Shown here: piece by piece, positions 17,329 to 26,201 of the stretch | Position numbering within the stretch: position 1 is the stretch's first letter | Layout of the letters: every line of letters begins with the position of its first letter | Source: Roseibacterium beibuensis | GTDB lineage: Bacteria; Pseudomonadota; Alphaproteobacteria; Rhodobacterales; Rhodobacteraceae | Length of the DNA: 64,000 bases | Reading direction: 5' to 3' | Assembly: GCF_039542305.1 (NCBI RefSeq) | Contig: NZ_BAABHW010000001.1 | Location: 1,225,286-1,289,285, forward strand | The notes under the pieces: generated by a model | What the model saw: only the letters and a program-made list of their open reading frames with translations | What the model was told of the DNA's origin: nothing | Databases searched by the model: none | Position numbers and translations under genes: made by a program

Positions 17329-17895
17329 TCAATGATAACCCACCGCGGCGTCTGAGCGCGCCGACAGGACCAACAGATCGAAGACATACCGCGCGACCGA
17401 GCGGAAGCAGATCACGCGGACCGTGTCCTCGCCCGTCATCCAGAAGGCGCCCGCGACCTGTGCCAGCCGCGTGCGGCGCATCTCGCCCGGTCCGAAGACC
17501 TCGCGCGACAGGTCGGCGGGGCTGACCTTGGCCAGCACGTCGCGCCATCCCGCGCCCGCGACCTCGAACACCGCGCGGGCGTCCGAGACGTTGAGCGCGA
17601 GGTGATGCGCCGTGCCCATCTGCGCGGAGATCTGCGCGGCCATCCCGGTCGCGGCGTCATGCGGGCAGATGACCAGCAATTCGTCGGGCGACATCCACGC
17701 CACGCTGACCTCGCCCTCGGTCACCACGGCGCGCTGCCCCGGCAGGTCGCAGCTGGTGGCCGCCTTGATCGCCGCTGCCGTGTCTTGGGCCGACAGATCG
17801 CCCCGGAAGGTGACCATGCCCACCAGTCCCGCTTCGCGAACCGTGACGAGGCCCTGCGCCGCGGCCCCCGGAAGTGCGCTTGCCAGATCAGACAT
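17329..17895 (-). CDS. soxG: Sarcosine oxidase gamma subunit
   Basis: The smallest-but-one subunit of heterotetrameric sarcosine oxidase, which oxidises sarcosine to glycine with transfer of the methyl group to tetrahydrofolate. At 188 residues it has the usual length. It shows the GcvT-like fold elements seen in SoxG (VAWMSPDELLVICP, ALNVSDARAVFEVAG, CFRSVARYVFDLLV). The ATG at 17895 lies inside the end of soxA (8-bp overlap), so it is translationally coupled. It is the last gene of the locus. Confidence 0.9.
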   Translation of the reverse strand: MSDLASALPGAAAQGLVTVREAGLVGMVTFRGDLSAQDTAAAIKAATSCDLPGQRAVVTEGEVSVAWMSPDELLVICPHDAATGMAAQISAQMGTAHHLALNVSDARAVFEVAGAGWRDVLAKVSPADLSREVFGPGEMRRTRLAQVAGAFWMTGEDTVRVICFRSVARYVFDLLVLSARSDAAVGYH

Positions 17896-20800
17896 TCTGC
17901 TTCTCCCCCTCGGGATCATAGAACACGGGGCTGACGATCCGCGCCTTCACGGTGCGATCCCCGGTCGTGTTGAACTCCAGCACCTCGCCCATGCGGTCAG
18001 GGCCGTTCAGGACCAAGCCCATGGCGATGCCCTTGTCCAATGTCGGCGAGTAATAGGTCGAGGTCACACGCCCTTGCGTGTTGCCCTGCCCGTTCGCGTT
18101 CTCACCCTCGGCCATGGCGTAGCTGCCATCGGGCAGGACCGAGCCGTCGAGCGTCTCCAGCCCCACCAGTTTCCAGCGGGCGGGGTCGGTCATGTGGCTG
18201 CGTTGCTGGCCGCGCTTGCCAAGGAAATCGTCCTTTTTCTTGGAGATCGCCCAGTCGAGGCCAAGGTCCTGCGGAATGACGGTGCCGTCGGTTTCATCGC
18301 CGATCATGATGAAGCCCTTCTCGGCCCGCATCACGTGCAGCGCCTCGGTGCCGTAGGGGGTCGCGTCGAACTCAGCCCCGGCCTCCAGCAGCGCATCCCA
18401 AAGCGCGCGGCCCTGGCTGGCAGGCACCGCGACCTCGAAGGACAATTCCCCCGAGAAGGAGATGCGGAAGACGCGGGCGTCGAACGCGCCCAGTTTCCCA
18501 TCGGCCCAAGACATGAAGGGCAGCGCGTCTTTCGACAGGTCGATGTCACCGCCCAGCTTTTGCAGCAGCTTCCGGGCGTTCGGGCCGACCACGGCAACCT
18601 GCGCCCATTGCTCGGTCACGTTGGCGGTATAGACCTTCCAGTCCCACCATTCGCATTGCAGCCAATCTTCCATATGGGCGTGGATCGACTCGGCCCCGCC
18701 GGTGGTGGTGTGGCAAAGGAAGGTGTCCTCATCCAGCCGCGCCACGACACCGTCATCCATCAGAAACCCGTTTTCCGAGCACATCAGGCCATAGCGGCAT
18801 TTGCCCGGTTTCAGCGTGCTCATCATGTTGGTGTAGAGCATGTCCATGAACCGGCCCGCATCCGGCCCCTTGACGATGATCTTGCCAAGGGTCGAGGCAT
18901 CGAGCAGGCCAAGCGAATTGCGCGTCGCCGTGATCTCGCGATTGACGGCCTGGCGGTGGCTTTCGCCGTCGCGCGGGAAGCAGTAGGGACGGCGCCACTG
19001 GCCGACCGGTTCCCAATGCGCGCCGTTGGCCTCGTGCCAGTCCTGCATCGGTGTGCGGCGCAGCGGCTGGAACACGTCGCCGCGCGCCTCGCCCGCGATC
19101 GCGCCCATGGAAATGGGCGTGTAGGGCGGGCGGAACGTGGTGGTTCCGACCTGCGGGATGGCCGCGTTCAACTCGCCTGCCAGGATGGCCAGCCCGTTGA
19201 TATTGCTCAGCTTGCCCTGATCCGTGGCCATGCCGAGCGTGGTGTAGCGCTTGGTATGTTCGACGCTTTCATACCCCTCGCGCGCGGCCAGTTGCACGTC
19301 CGACACCTTGACGTCGTTCTGGAAGTCGAGCCACATCTTGGCGCGCTTCTTGGGGCCTGCGCCCTGCGGCATCATCCAGACCGGGGCGAGCGGCGCCTCG
19401 TCTGGGGCATCGGTCCTTGCGACGGGCGCGTCAGCCGCCGTCTTGCCGATCTGCCCGAGCATCCTGCGCGTGGCGGCGCTGGCATTCGGCAGCACATCGG
19501 CGGCGTGCAGCGCGCCGTCCGACGACCCAACACAGGTGACGAACCCCGCGCCGTCATGGCTGGTGGGCGGGCGGGCATGATCGGGGCGGAAGAAGGCCCC
19601 GGCCTCGTCCCAATTCAGCTTGCCGCCGCAATGGGACCAGAGGTGGACGACAGGCGACCAGCCGCCCGACATGGCGACGGCATCGCACACGACCTCTTCG
19701 ATCACGGCCCCCTCGCCCGCCTGTCGGCAAAGCTTTACCGCCACGACACCGCGCAGGCCCTTCACGCCCGCGATCCCCATGCCGGTCTTGACCTCGATCC
19801 CCAGCGCGCGCGCCTGATCCGGCAAGGCGCCGTTCGCTTCGGGGCGGGCATCGACGATACAGGGCACGTCGAGCCCCGCCTGCCTGATCGCGATGGCGGT
19901 GCGGTAGGCGTCGTCATTGTTGGTCACGACAACGGTGCGGTCGCCCGCGCTGACACCCCAGTTGACGATGTAGTCACGCATGGCGCTGGCCAGCATGACG
20001 CCCGGCTTGTCATTGCCGGGAAAGCTCAGCGGGCGCTCCAGCGCGCCGGTGGCCGAGATCACCTGTTTCGTTCGGACACGCCACAGGCGGTGGCGCGGCG
20101 CGGCGGCCTCGGGGGTGTGGTCGGCCACGCGCTCGTAGGCGATGACATAGCCGTGGTCATAGACGCCCGCGACCATGGTGCGGGGCCGGATATGCACGTT
20201 GTCCATGCCCTCAAGCACGGACAGCGCCGCTGCGACCCAATCCTCGGCCGGTTTGCCGTCGATGCGCACGCCATCGACGGGCGCGCGACCACCGAAATGC
20301 GCGGTCTGCTCGCACAGCAGCACCTTGGCCCCGGCGCGCCCGGCTTCGAGCGCGGCTTGCAGCCCGGCAATCCCGCCGCCCGCGACCACCACGTCGACAT
20401 GGGCGTAGAAATGCTCGTAGCGGTCGGCGTCGCGCTCCTTGGGCACCTTGCCGAGGCCCGCGGACTGGCGAATGACCGGCTCGAACACGTGCTTCCAGAA
20501 GGGGCGCGGATGGATGAAGGTCTTGTAGTAGAAGCCCGCCGGCAGGAAGCGCGACAGCGCCGCGTTCACCTCGCCGATATCCCAGTCGAGGCTGGGCCAG
20601 TGGTTCTGGCTTTCGGCGGTCAGACCGTCGAACAGCTCGGTCGTGGTGGCGCGCTGGTTCGGCTCGAACTTCGCGCCCTTGCCCAGGCCCATCAGCGCGT
20701 TCGGCTCTTCCGCGCCCGAGGTCATGACCCCGCGCGGGCGGTGATACTTGAAGGACCGGCCCATGATCGTCTGGCCATTGGCCAGAAGTGCGGAGGCGAG

Positions 20801-20902
20801 CGTGTCGCCCTCGACCCCCTTGAAGGACTTGCCGTTGAAGGTGAACTTGACCTGGCGGCTGCGGTCGATCAGACGGCCGCCGGTGGAAAGACGGGTGCTC
20901 AT
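17888..20902 (-). CDS. soxA: Sarcosine oxidase alpha subunit
   Basis: About 1004 residues, as expected. The N-terminus carries a ferredoxin-like [2Fe-2S]-fold segment without cluster (VKFTFNGKSFKGVEGDTLASAL). Next comes an NAD-binding Rossmann site (DVVVAGGGIAGLQAALEAGR, about residue 170) and a second nucleotide site. The C-terminal 400 residues are an aminomethyltransferase-like (GcvT) domain that binds folate (LLDASTLGKIIVKGPDAG, FISFSGELSFEV-like). The ATG at 20902 overlaps the soxD stop by 4 nt. It forms the core of the enzyme with SoxB. Confidence 0.95.
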   Translation of the reverse strand: MSTRLSTGGRLIDRSRQVKFTFNGKSFKGVEGDTLASALLANGQTIMGRSFKYHRPRGVMTSGAEEPNALMGLGKGAKFEPNQRATTTELFDGLTAESQNHWPSLDWDIGEVNAALSRFLPAGFYYKTFIHPRPFWKHVFEPVIRQSAGLGKVPKERDADRYEHFYAHVDVVVAGGGIAGLQAALEAGRAGAKVLLCEQTAHFGGRAPVDGVRIDGKPAEDWVAAALSVLEGMDNVHIRPRTMVAGVYDHGYVIAYERVADHTPEAAAPRHRLWRVRTKQVISATGALERPLSFPGNDKPGVMLASAMRDYIVNWGVSAGDRTVVVTNNDDAYRTAIAIRQAGLDVPCIVDARPEANGALPDQARALGIEVKTGMGIAGVKGLRGVVAVKLCRQAGEGAVIEEVVCDAVAMSGGWSPVVHLWSHCGGKLNWDEAGAFFRPDHARPPTSHDGAGFVTCVGSSDGALHAADVLPNASAATRRMLGQIGKTAADAPVARTDAPDEAPLAPVWMMPQGAGPKKRAKMWLDFQNDVKVSDVQLAAREGYESVEHTKRYTTLGMATDQGKLSNINGLAILAGELNAAIPQVGTTTFRPPYTPISMGAIAGEARGDVFQPLRRTPMQDWHEANGAHWEPVGQWRRPYCFPRDGESHRQAVNREITATRNSLGLLDASTLGKIIVKGPDAGRFMDMLYTNMMSTLKPGKCRYGLMCSENGFLMDDGVVARLDEDTFLCHTTTGGAESIHAHMEDWLQCEWWDWKVYTANVTEQWAQVAVVGPNARKLLQKLGGDIDLSKDALPFMSWADGKLGAFDARVFRISFSGELSFEVAVPASQGRALWDALLEAGAEFDATPYGTEALHVMRAEKGFIMIGDETDGTVIPQDLGLDWAISKKKDDFLGKRGQQRSHMTDPARWKLVGLETLDGSVLPDGSYAMAEGENANGQGNTQGRVTSTYYSPTLDKGIAMGLVLNGPDRMGEVLEFNTTGDRTVKARIVSPVFYDPEGEKQNV

Positions 20903-21219
20903 GCCTGGCTCCAGTCGGGTCGTTTGGCGCGGATGGCGTCGATGATGTGCTCGGGCGGTTCGGTGGTCTGGGCCGAATAGGTGCCGAACACCTCGAGCGT
21001 GGCGGTGTCGCGCGCGGCGAGGAACCACTTGCCACAGCCATGGGCGTGGCGCCAGCGCTCGAAATGCACGCCCTTGGGGTTGGGGCGCAGGAAGAGATAC
21101 TCCTCGAACGCCTCGTCCGTGCTGCCGGGGCCGAAGCGTTTCAGATGCGCCTCGCCGCCGGGTGTCAGCTCGGTTTCATCGGCTTTCACGCCGCAATACG
21201 GGCATTCAAGAAGCAGCAT
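20899..21219 (-). CDS. soxD: Sarcosine oxidase delta subunit
   Basis: About 106 residues. The N-terminal CPYCG and the later His/Cys pair in HAHGCGKWF form the zinc site of SoxD; the FLRPNPKGVHFERW stretch is also typical. I chose the ATG at 21219, directly before LLLECPYCG, although the frame extends five codons further. It lies between the HD-domain gene (14-bp overlap) and soxA (4-bp overlap), so it is cotranslated with both. Confidence 0.93.
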   Translation of the reverse strand: MLLLECPYCGVKADETELTPGGEAHLKRFGPGSTDEAFEEYLFLRPNPKGVHFERWRHAHGCGKWFLAARDTATLEVFGTYSAQTTEPPEHIIDAIRAKRPDWSQA

Positions 21220-21658
21220 CGGATGCCTCCGCAAGCTTGGTCAGAAGGGTTCGGGCGGCCGCGTATTTCTCGGTCAGGCGCGCGCGCTCGGCCGGGTCCA
21301 ACGCGGCAAGGCGCGCGGGGTCGGCATTATCGGCCAGGTCGGCCAGCTTGACCTCGCGGCTGATCGGGTTGGCGGCGACGCGCGCAAGGTAGGTGTCGTA
21401 GCCCTCGCCCGGACGCTTGGTGATCGCCTCAACCGCTGCGCAGATATCCGGCGGGAACTTGGCCGCGAGGTCCTCGGCCGTCGTGCCGGTATCTTCGAGG
21501 ACATCATGAAGCAACGCCACGACGCGCGCGTCGCGATCCGTGAGACTGGCCGAAACCCGCACGAGATGCGTGATATAGGGGCTTCCAGCCTTGTCCACCT
21601 GCCCCTCATGGGCGTGAAAGGCCATCTCGAAAGCCTCTCCAAGATAGGATTTCATCAT
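21206..21658 (-). CDS. HD-domain phosphohydrolase inserted in the sarcosine oxidase locus
   Basis: A 150-residue RelA/SpoT-type HD hydrolase, similar in size to small MESH1-like enzymes. Metal and catalytic motifs are present: the His in AFHAHEGQVDKAGSPYITH, the HD pair in VALLHDVLEDT, and the Asp in LADLADNAD. Such proteins hydrolyse ppGpp or related nucleotides; the actual substrate here is unknown. It overlaps the upstream glycosyltransferase-like gene by 4 nt (ATGA) and the downstream soxD by 14 nt, so it is expressed with the sarcosine oxidase genes although it is not part of the enzyme. Confidence 0.8.
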   Translation of the reverse strand: MMKSYLGEAFEMAFHAHEGQVDKAGSPYITHLVRVSASLTDRDARVVALLHDVLEDTGTTAEDLAAKFPPDICAAVEAITKRPGEGYDTYLARVAANPISREVKLADLADNADPARLAALDPAERARLTEKYAAARTLLTKLAEASDAAS

Positions 21659-22377
21659 TGCATCACCTCGTTACTCTGAGGCAGCGCGGCCACCAGCGCC
21701 GCCAGCGTTTCCTCATGCGTCGAATGCCGTGGCGCCGCGCCATAGCGACCCAGCGTCGTGCCCCAGTGATGTTCGGCATAGACCTTGCCGGGGCCGTCAT
21801 AGCGCGGCTTGTCCTTGTGTTTCGGAATGAACGTGTAGGCCTCGAAGATCTTGAGCTGGGTCATCCAGTCCCGACGGGTATCGAGCAGATTGCGCAGAAA
21901 CAGGTTACCGACCGAGATCCACGGCTGTTGCGCCGTCTCGGGGGCCCGCGCGTACAGGTCGTACAGGACATCCAACGTCAGGGTCAGCGTGTCGGTTCCG
22001 GGCGCCGAGGCGAGGTAGGGCGTCATCCGGCAACCTTTCTTGGGATAGGTCTCGAAACAGGTATAGGTGATGGGTCGGGTGAACAGCTCGTCGCATGGAT
22101 GCAGGCACTCGAAATCGGCGCCGGGAATGAACCCGCCCTGCTCAAACAGGATCTCGTAGCGCATCAGGTCGGCCACGCCCTCGAGCCGCCCACGTTTGAA
22201 GTATTCCGTGATCAGCGCCTGATTGCGCCAGCGCCGCCCGGTCAGATAGGCATTGTCATAACGCACGTAATCCCAGTCCGGGTGCTTGTCGCGCCAGGTC
22301 TGCATCCAGTGCTCGGGCGCGGGACGGTCGCCGATCCAGATATGCCCAAGGCGCTTGGGAATGGCGACGCTGCTCAT
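21655..22377 (-). CDS. Glycosyltransferase-like protein (OCH1/Gly_transf_sug type)
   Basis: About 240 residues starting at the ATG at 22377. IPKRLGHIWIGDRPAPEHWM and the RYEILFEQGGFIPGADFECL region resemble the sugar-binding DXD family (GT32/OCH1-like). The expected 'GG.YLDTD' is changed: only the last acidic residue (AD) is kept and the first Asp is missing, so metal-dependent activity may be lost or the donor site altered. The substrate is unknown. It lies between soxB and the HD gene and overlaps the HD gene by 4 nt. Confidence 0.7.
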   Translation of the reverse strand: MSSVAIPKRLGHIWIGDRPAPEHWMQTWRDKHPDWDYVRYDNAYLTGRRWRNQALITEYFKRGRLEGVADLMRYEILFEQGGFIPGADFECLHPCDELFTRPITYTCFETYPKKGCRMTPYLASAPGTDTLTLTLDVLYDLYARAPETAQQPWISVGNLFLRNLLDTRRDWMTQLKIFEAYTFIPKHKDKPRYDGPGKVYAEHHWGTTLGRYGAAPRHSTHEETLAALVAALPQSNEVMQ

Positions 22378-22442
22378 GCCGTGCCCCCGCACTGCGCGCC
22401 GATACCGCTGACCGGCGCAACCAAACCTGCTATCGTCACGTT

Positions 22443-22619
22443 ATGAGAGACGCTGCCGAGCTCACCTTCTGGGATTTCTGGCCGTTCTACGTGATCGGCG
22501 CAATGGCGATTTTCGCAGTGATCGTCGTTTTTCGCGGCCTGAACCGGCGCCCGGATTCCAGCGACAACAGCGCCGCTGGCGGCGGCTCCGACTTCATGGG
22601 CAAGGGCGGGCGCTGGTAA
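22443..22619 (+). CDS. Small membrane protein (58 residues), divergent within the soxB gap
   Basis: An ATG at 22443 opens a 58-residue frame with strongly GC-biased third positions. It has a short acidic start, one clear membrane helix (FWPFYVIGAMAIFAVIVV, about residues 13-30), then a basic boundary (FRGLNRRP) and a Ser/Gly-rich tail ending KGGRW. This layout is that of a genuine small inner-membrane protein; I do not recognise a family. It runs opposite to the flanking genes. An overlapping minus-strand frame (22374-22685) competes with it. Confidence 0.5.
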   Translation: MRDAAELTFWDFWPFYVIGAMAIFAVIVVFRGLNRRPDSSDNSAAGGGSDFMGKGGRW

Positions 22620-22684
22620 GGCACCATGCCGCGCGGCCACCTGCGTGCCCCGCTGCATCCCCACGATATGCGCGACGCCCTGCA

Positions 22685-23929
22685 TCAATGCGCGACCCCC
22701 GCGGCGACGGATTCGTCGATGAACCGGCCTTCGCGGAAGCGGGTCAGCGAAAATTCCTCGGCCAGCGGCGAGTGTCCCTTGGCCATCAACTCGGCCATGG
22801 CCCAGCCCGAGCCGGGGATCGCCTTGAACCCGCCCGTGCCCCAGCCGCAGTTGATGAAGCAGTTTTCGACCGGCGTGGTCGAGATGATGGGCGAGCGGTC
22901 ACCCGTCATGTCCACGATCCCGCCCCACCAGCGCAACATCTTGAGGCGGCTGATGATCGGGAAGGTCTCGACCAGCGCGCGCACGGTTTCCTCGACATGG
23001 TGGAAGCTGCCGCGCTGCGTGTAGTTGTTATAGCCATCCGCGCCGCCGCCGATAACCATCTCGCCCTTGTCGGACTGGCTCATGTAGCCATGCACGGTGT
23101 TGGCCATGACGACCACGTCCATGCAGGGCTTGATCGGTTCGCTGACCAGCGCCTGCAGGGCGACCGACTCGATCGGCAGGCGGAAGCCCGCCATCTCGGC
23201 CAGCACGCCCGAATGACCGGCGACGACGATGCCCAGCTTGGTGCAGCCGATGAACCCCTTGGTCGTCTCGACACCGGTGACCTTGCCGCCGTCGCGGCGC
23301 ACGCCCGTCACCTCGGTCTGCTGGATGATGTCCATGCCCATGTCGGAACAAGCCCGCGCATAGCCCCAGGCGACGGCATCGTGGCGCGCGGTGCCGCCCC
23401 GCGCCTGCCAGAGCGCGCCAAGCACCGGGTAGCGCGGCCCGTCGAGATTGATGATCGGGCAGAGCTCCTTGACCTTTTTCGGGCCGATGAATTCCGTCTC
23501 GATCCCTTGCAGCTTGTTGGCATGGGCCGTGCGCTGCCAGCCGCGCAGCTCGTGCTCGGTCTGGGCCAGCATCATCACGCCGCGCGGGCTGAACATGATG
23601 TTGTAGTTCAGGTCCTGGCTCAGGGTTTCGTAAAGGCTCCGCGCCTTTTCGAAGATCGCGGCCGAGGGATCCTGAAGGTAGTTCGAGCGGATGATCGTGG
23701 TGTTGCGGCCCGTGTTGCCGCCGCCAAGCCAGCCCTTCTCGATCACCGCGACATTGCGGATGCCGTGATTGCGCCCGAGGTAGTACGCGGTCGCCAGGCC
23801 ATGCCCGCCGGCCCCCACGATGATGGCATCGTAAGACTTTTTCGGCGCAGGGCTTTTCCACGCGCGTTCCCAGCCCTGGTGGTGGCGGGCGGCTTCGCGG
23901 GCGATGGCAAAAGCGGAATAACGGCGCAT
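22685..23929 (-). CDS. soxB: Sarcosine oxidase beta subunit
   Basis: About 414 residues, normal length. The FAD/NAD site (DAIIVGAGGHGLATAYYL) comes about 35 residues in, followed by the GWLGGGNTGRNTTIIRSNY segment and the C-terminal FAD-contact stretch (NCGWGTGGFKAIPGSGW). It carries the covalent FMN site and the sarcosine-binding residues. The ATG at 23929 is preceded by a strong GGAGG site; the longer frame upstream has no ribosome site. It is the first gene of the sarcosine oxidase unit, 308 bp before the glycosyltransferase-like gene. Confidence 0.95.
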   Translation of the reverse strand: MRRYSAFAIAREAARHHQGWERAWKSPAPKKSYDAIIVGAGGHGLATAYYLGRNHGIRNVAVIEKGWLGGGNTGRNTTIIRSNYLQDPSAAIFEKARSLYETLSQDLNYNIMFSPRGVMMLAQTEHELRGWQRTAHANKLQGIETEFIGPKKVKELCPIINLDGPRYPVLGALWQARGGTARHDAVAWGYARACSDMGMDIIQQTEVTGVRRDGGKVTGVETTKGFIGCTKLGIVVAGHSGVLAEMAGFRLPIESVALQALVSEPIKPCMDVVVMANTVHGYMSQSDKGEMVIGGGADGYNNYTQRGSFHHVEETVRALVETFPIISRLKMLRWWGGIVDMTGDRSPIISTTPVENCFINCGWGTGGFKAIPGSGWAMAELMAKGHSPLAEEFSLTRFREGRFIDESVAAGVAH

Positions 23930-24131
23930 CGGCGACCTCCTCAGACTCTCGCCCCCGTTTGCGGCAGGCTGGCGCGATTTAGGATACTCTTCCCGACACC
24001 TCTTCTGCAAAATGCGACCCCGCTTCAAGTTGTCCCGGTGCAAGGGGCCACCCGTGCGCCTTTGACGGGTTTTCGTACGGGCAATGGCAGCTTACATGGA
24101 GGGCACGACCGGACAAGGGAGAGAGACCCAA

Positions 24132-25433
24132 ATGATATTCTGGATCGCGGCCGGCGTTGTCTCGCTGCTGGTAGCCCTGATCATCCTGATGGCGTATCTG
24201 CGCCCGCGCGAAGCCGCGACGCCCGCAGCCACCTATGACCTCCGCGTCTATCGCGATCAGTTGAAAGAGGTCGATCGCGACCTCGACCGTGGCGTGCTGA
24301 CCGAGGAAGAGGCCGCGCGCGCCCGGACCGAGGTGTCGCGCCGCATCCTGGAGGCCGACAAGGCCCTACAACGCGCGCAGGCGAAAGACGCGGCGGGGCG
24401 CGGGGGCCAGTGGCTGATCGCGACCGGCTTGGTGGCCGTGATCGCGGGGGCGGTCGCGCTCTATTACTGGATCGGTGCGCCCGGCTATCCGGACCTGCCG
24501 CTGCAAACGCGCATCCAGATGGTCGAGGAAGCCCGCGAAGGCCGCCCGCTTCAGGCGGAAGCCGAGGCGCAGGTCGATATTCGCCAAGGCATGCCGGAAC
24601 AGCCCGAGCGCGAGGCGCTGGTCGTGCAACTGCGTTCGATCATGGAACAGCGCCCCGATGATGTCGAAGGCTGGACCCTGCTGGCGCAGAACGAGGCGGC
24701 ACTCGGGAATTTCGTGGCGGCCCATCGCGCCCAGGCCCACCTGATCGGTTTGCTGGGCGAGGACGTGAGCGCGCAGGAATATGTCGACCTGGCCGAGATG
24801 ATGATCCTCGCGGCGGGCGGCTATGTCTCGCCCGAGGCGGAGGATGCGCTGCTGCGCGCGCTGGAGATGAATTCGCGCAACGGCACGGCGCGCTACTATG
24901 CGGGTCTTATGTATGCGCAGCAGGGCCGCCCCGACCTCGCCTATCCGATCTGGCGCAACCTGATGGCCGAAAGCCGCGCCGATGCGCCGTGGCTGGACCC
25001 GATCCGCCTGCAGATCGAGGAGGTCGCGGCCCTGGCGGGCGATCCGGTCTCGCTGGCCGAACTGCCCCAGCCGGGGCCGGCTACCACGGATCAGGGCATC
25101 ATGCCGCCGATGCGCGGTCCGACCGACGAAGATGTCGAGGCCGCCGGCGAGATGACGCCCGAACAGCGCACGCAGATGGTCGAGGGCATGGTCGCCAACC
25201 TCTCGGAACGGCTCGCCACCGAAGGCGGCCCGCCCGAGGAATGGGCGCGGCTCATTAACGCCTATCTCGTTCTCGGCCGCGTGGAGCAGGCACGGGCCAT
25301 TTACTCCGAGGCGACAACGGTTTTCGCCGACGTGCCCGAGGCGATGGCGGTGCTGGAACCGCTCGGCGCGCGCCTGCCCGCGCCCGCCGAAGCCGCGGAC
25401 GCGCCTGACGGGGCCGATGAGGCCAGCGAGTGA
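24132..25433 (+). CDS. ccmI: Cytochrome c biogenesis protein CcmI (CycH)
   Basis: About 433 residues. An N-terminal membrane helix (MIFWIAAGVVSLLVALIIL) and a basic/acidic heptad-like loop (YRDQLKEVDRDLDRGVLTEEE) are followed by a second helix (GQWLIATGLVAVIAGAVALYYWI). A periplasmic TPR domain then runs from about residue 125. This is the CcmI layout; the protein hands apocytochrome c to the CcmFH haem ligase in the periplasm. The other ccm genes are not in the window. The ruvX GTG start overlaps its stop by 4 nt. Confidence 0.9.
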   Translation: MIFWIAAGVVSLLVALIILMAYLRPREAATPAATYDLRVYRDQLKEVDRDLDRGVLTEEEAARARTEVSRRILEADKALQRAQAKDAAGRGGQWLIATGLVAVIAGAVALYYWIGAPGYPDLPLQTRIQMVEEAREGRPLQAEAEAQVDIRQGMPEQPEREALVVQLRSIMEQRPDDVEGWTLLAQNEAALGNFVAAHRAQAHLIGLLGEDVSAQEYVDLAEMMILAAGGYVSPEAEDALLRALEMNSRNGTARYYAGLMYAQQGRPDLAYPIWRNLMAESRADAPWLDPIRLQIEEVAALAGDPVSLAELPQPGPATTDQGIMPPMRGPTDEDVEAAGEMTPEQRTQMVEGMVANLSERLATEGGPPEEWARLINAYLVLGRVEQARAIYSEATTVFADVPEAMAVLEPLGARLPAPAEAADAPDGADEASE

Positions 25434-25912
25434 TCTTCGACGAGATCGAGGCTTTTGCCGCCGCCCTGCCCGCGCATCGCGGGATCATGGGGCTGGATCT
25501 TGGCACCAAGACCATCGGCGTGGCCGTCTCGGACAGGATCCTGTCCGCCGCCACGCCGCTGGAAACCGTGAAGCGCAAGAAATTCACGCTCGACGCCGCG
25601 CGCCTCGCCGAACTTGCGCAGGCGCGGGAGATCGGGGGCCTGATCCTTGGCCTGCCGCGCAACATGGACGGCTCCGAGGGGCCGCGGGCGCAATCGACCC
25701 GCGCCTTTGCCCGCAATCTCAGCCATTTGCCCGCCTTCGCGGATCTGCCAATCGCCTATTGGGACGAACGGCTGAGCACGGTCGCCGCCGAACGCGCGCT
25801 TTTGGAGGCCGACACCACCCGCAAACGCCGCGCCGAGGTGATCGACGCCGTGGCGGCGGGGTATATCCTGCAAGGGGCGCTGGACCGGCTGCGCCATTTG
25901 CGCGAAGGATAA
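25430..25912 (+). CDS. ruvX: Putative Holliday junction resolvase YqgF/RuvX
   Basis: About 160 residues of RNase H-like fold. Key acidic residues lie in GLDLGTKTIGVAVSD (first catalytic Asp), IAYWDERLST (Glu/Asp pair) and AEVIDAVAAGYILQ (C-terminal Asp). YqgF/RuvX homologues act in 16S rRNA 5'-end maturation and were predicted resolvases. The start is GTG and overlaps the ccmI TGA (GTGA), so translation is coupled to ccmI. Confidence 0.9.
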   Translation: MIFDEIEAFAAALPAHRGIMGLDLGTKTIGVAVSDRILSAATPLETVKRKKFTLDAARLAELAQAREIGGLILGLPRNMDGSEGPRAQSTRAFARNLSHLPAFADLPIAYWDERLSTVAAERALLEADTTRKRRAEVIDAVAAGYILQGALDRLRHLREG

Positions 25913-25916
25913 GGCC

Positions 25917-26189
25917 ATGAGCGACGGTTTCCCCAAACGGCCCGACACGGACACGATCTGGACGCGACAGGAGGTCGAAAGCCCCTGTGTGAAGATCTGC
26001 GTCATTCACCCCGAGGCACGGCTCTGCACGGGCTGTCTGCGCAGCATCGACGAAATCACCCAGTGGACGAAGATGGGCCCCGAGCGGCGCGCCGAGGTGA
26101 TGGCGGATCTGCCGTCGCGCCGCGCGGCGCTCACCAAGCGGCGCGGCGGGCGGGCCGCCCGGCTGAACCGGGCGGCACGCGCCGACTGA
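25917..26189 (+). CDS. DUF1289 domain protein
   Basis: About 90 residues. The Cys motif SPCVKICVIHPEARLCTGCLRS, which here carries four cysteines, is the DUF1289 hallmark and probably binds a metal or Fe-S cluster. It is followed by the basic IDEITQWTKMGPERRAEV helix. The function is not established. It starts 4 bp after ruvX and ends 12 bp before a convergent TauE/SafE gene. Confidence 0.88.
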   Translation: MSDGFPKRPDTDTIWTRQEVESPCVKICVIHPEARLCTGCLRSIDEITQWTKMGPERRAEVMADLPSRRAALTKRRGGRAARLNRAARAD

Positions 26190-26201
26190 GGCGCCGCGCG
26201 G

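Noticed and set aside
17612..20980. 1122-residue plus-strand frame opposite soxA
   Set aside because: Low-complexity shadow of soxA in high-GC DNA; no ribosome site or family match.
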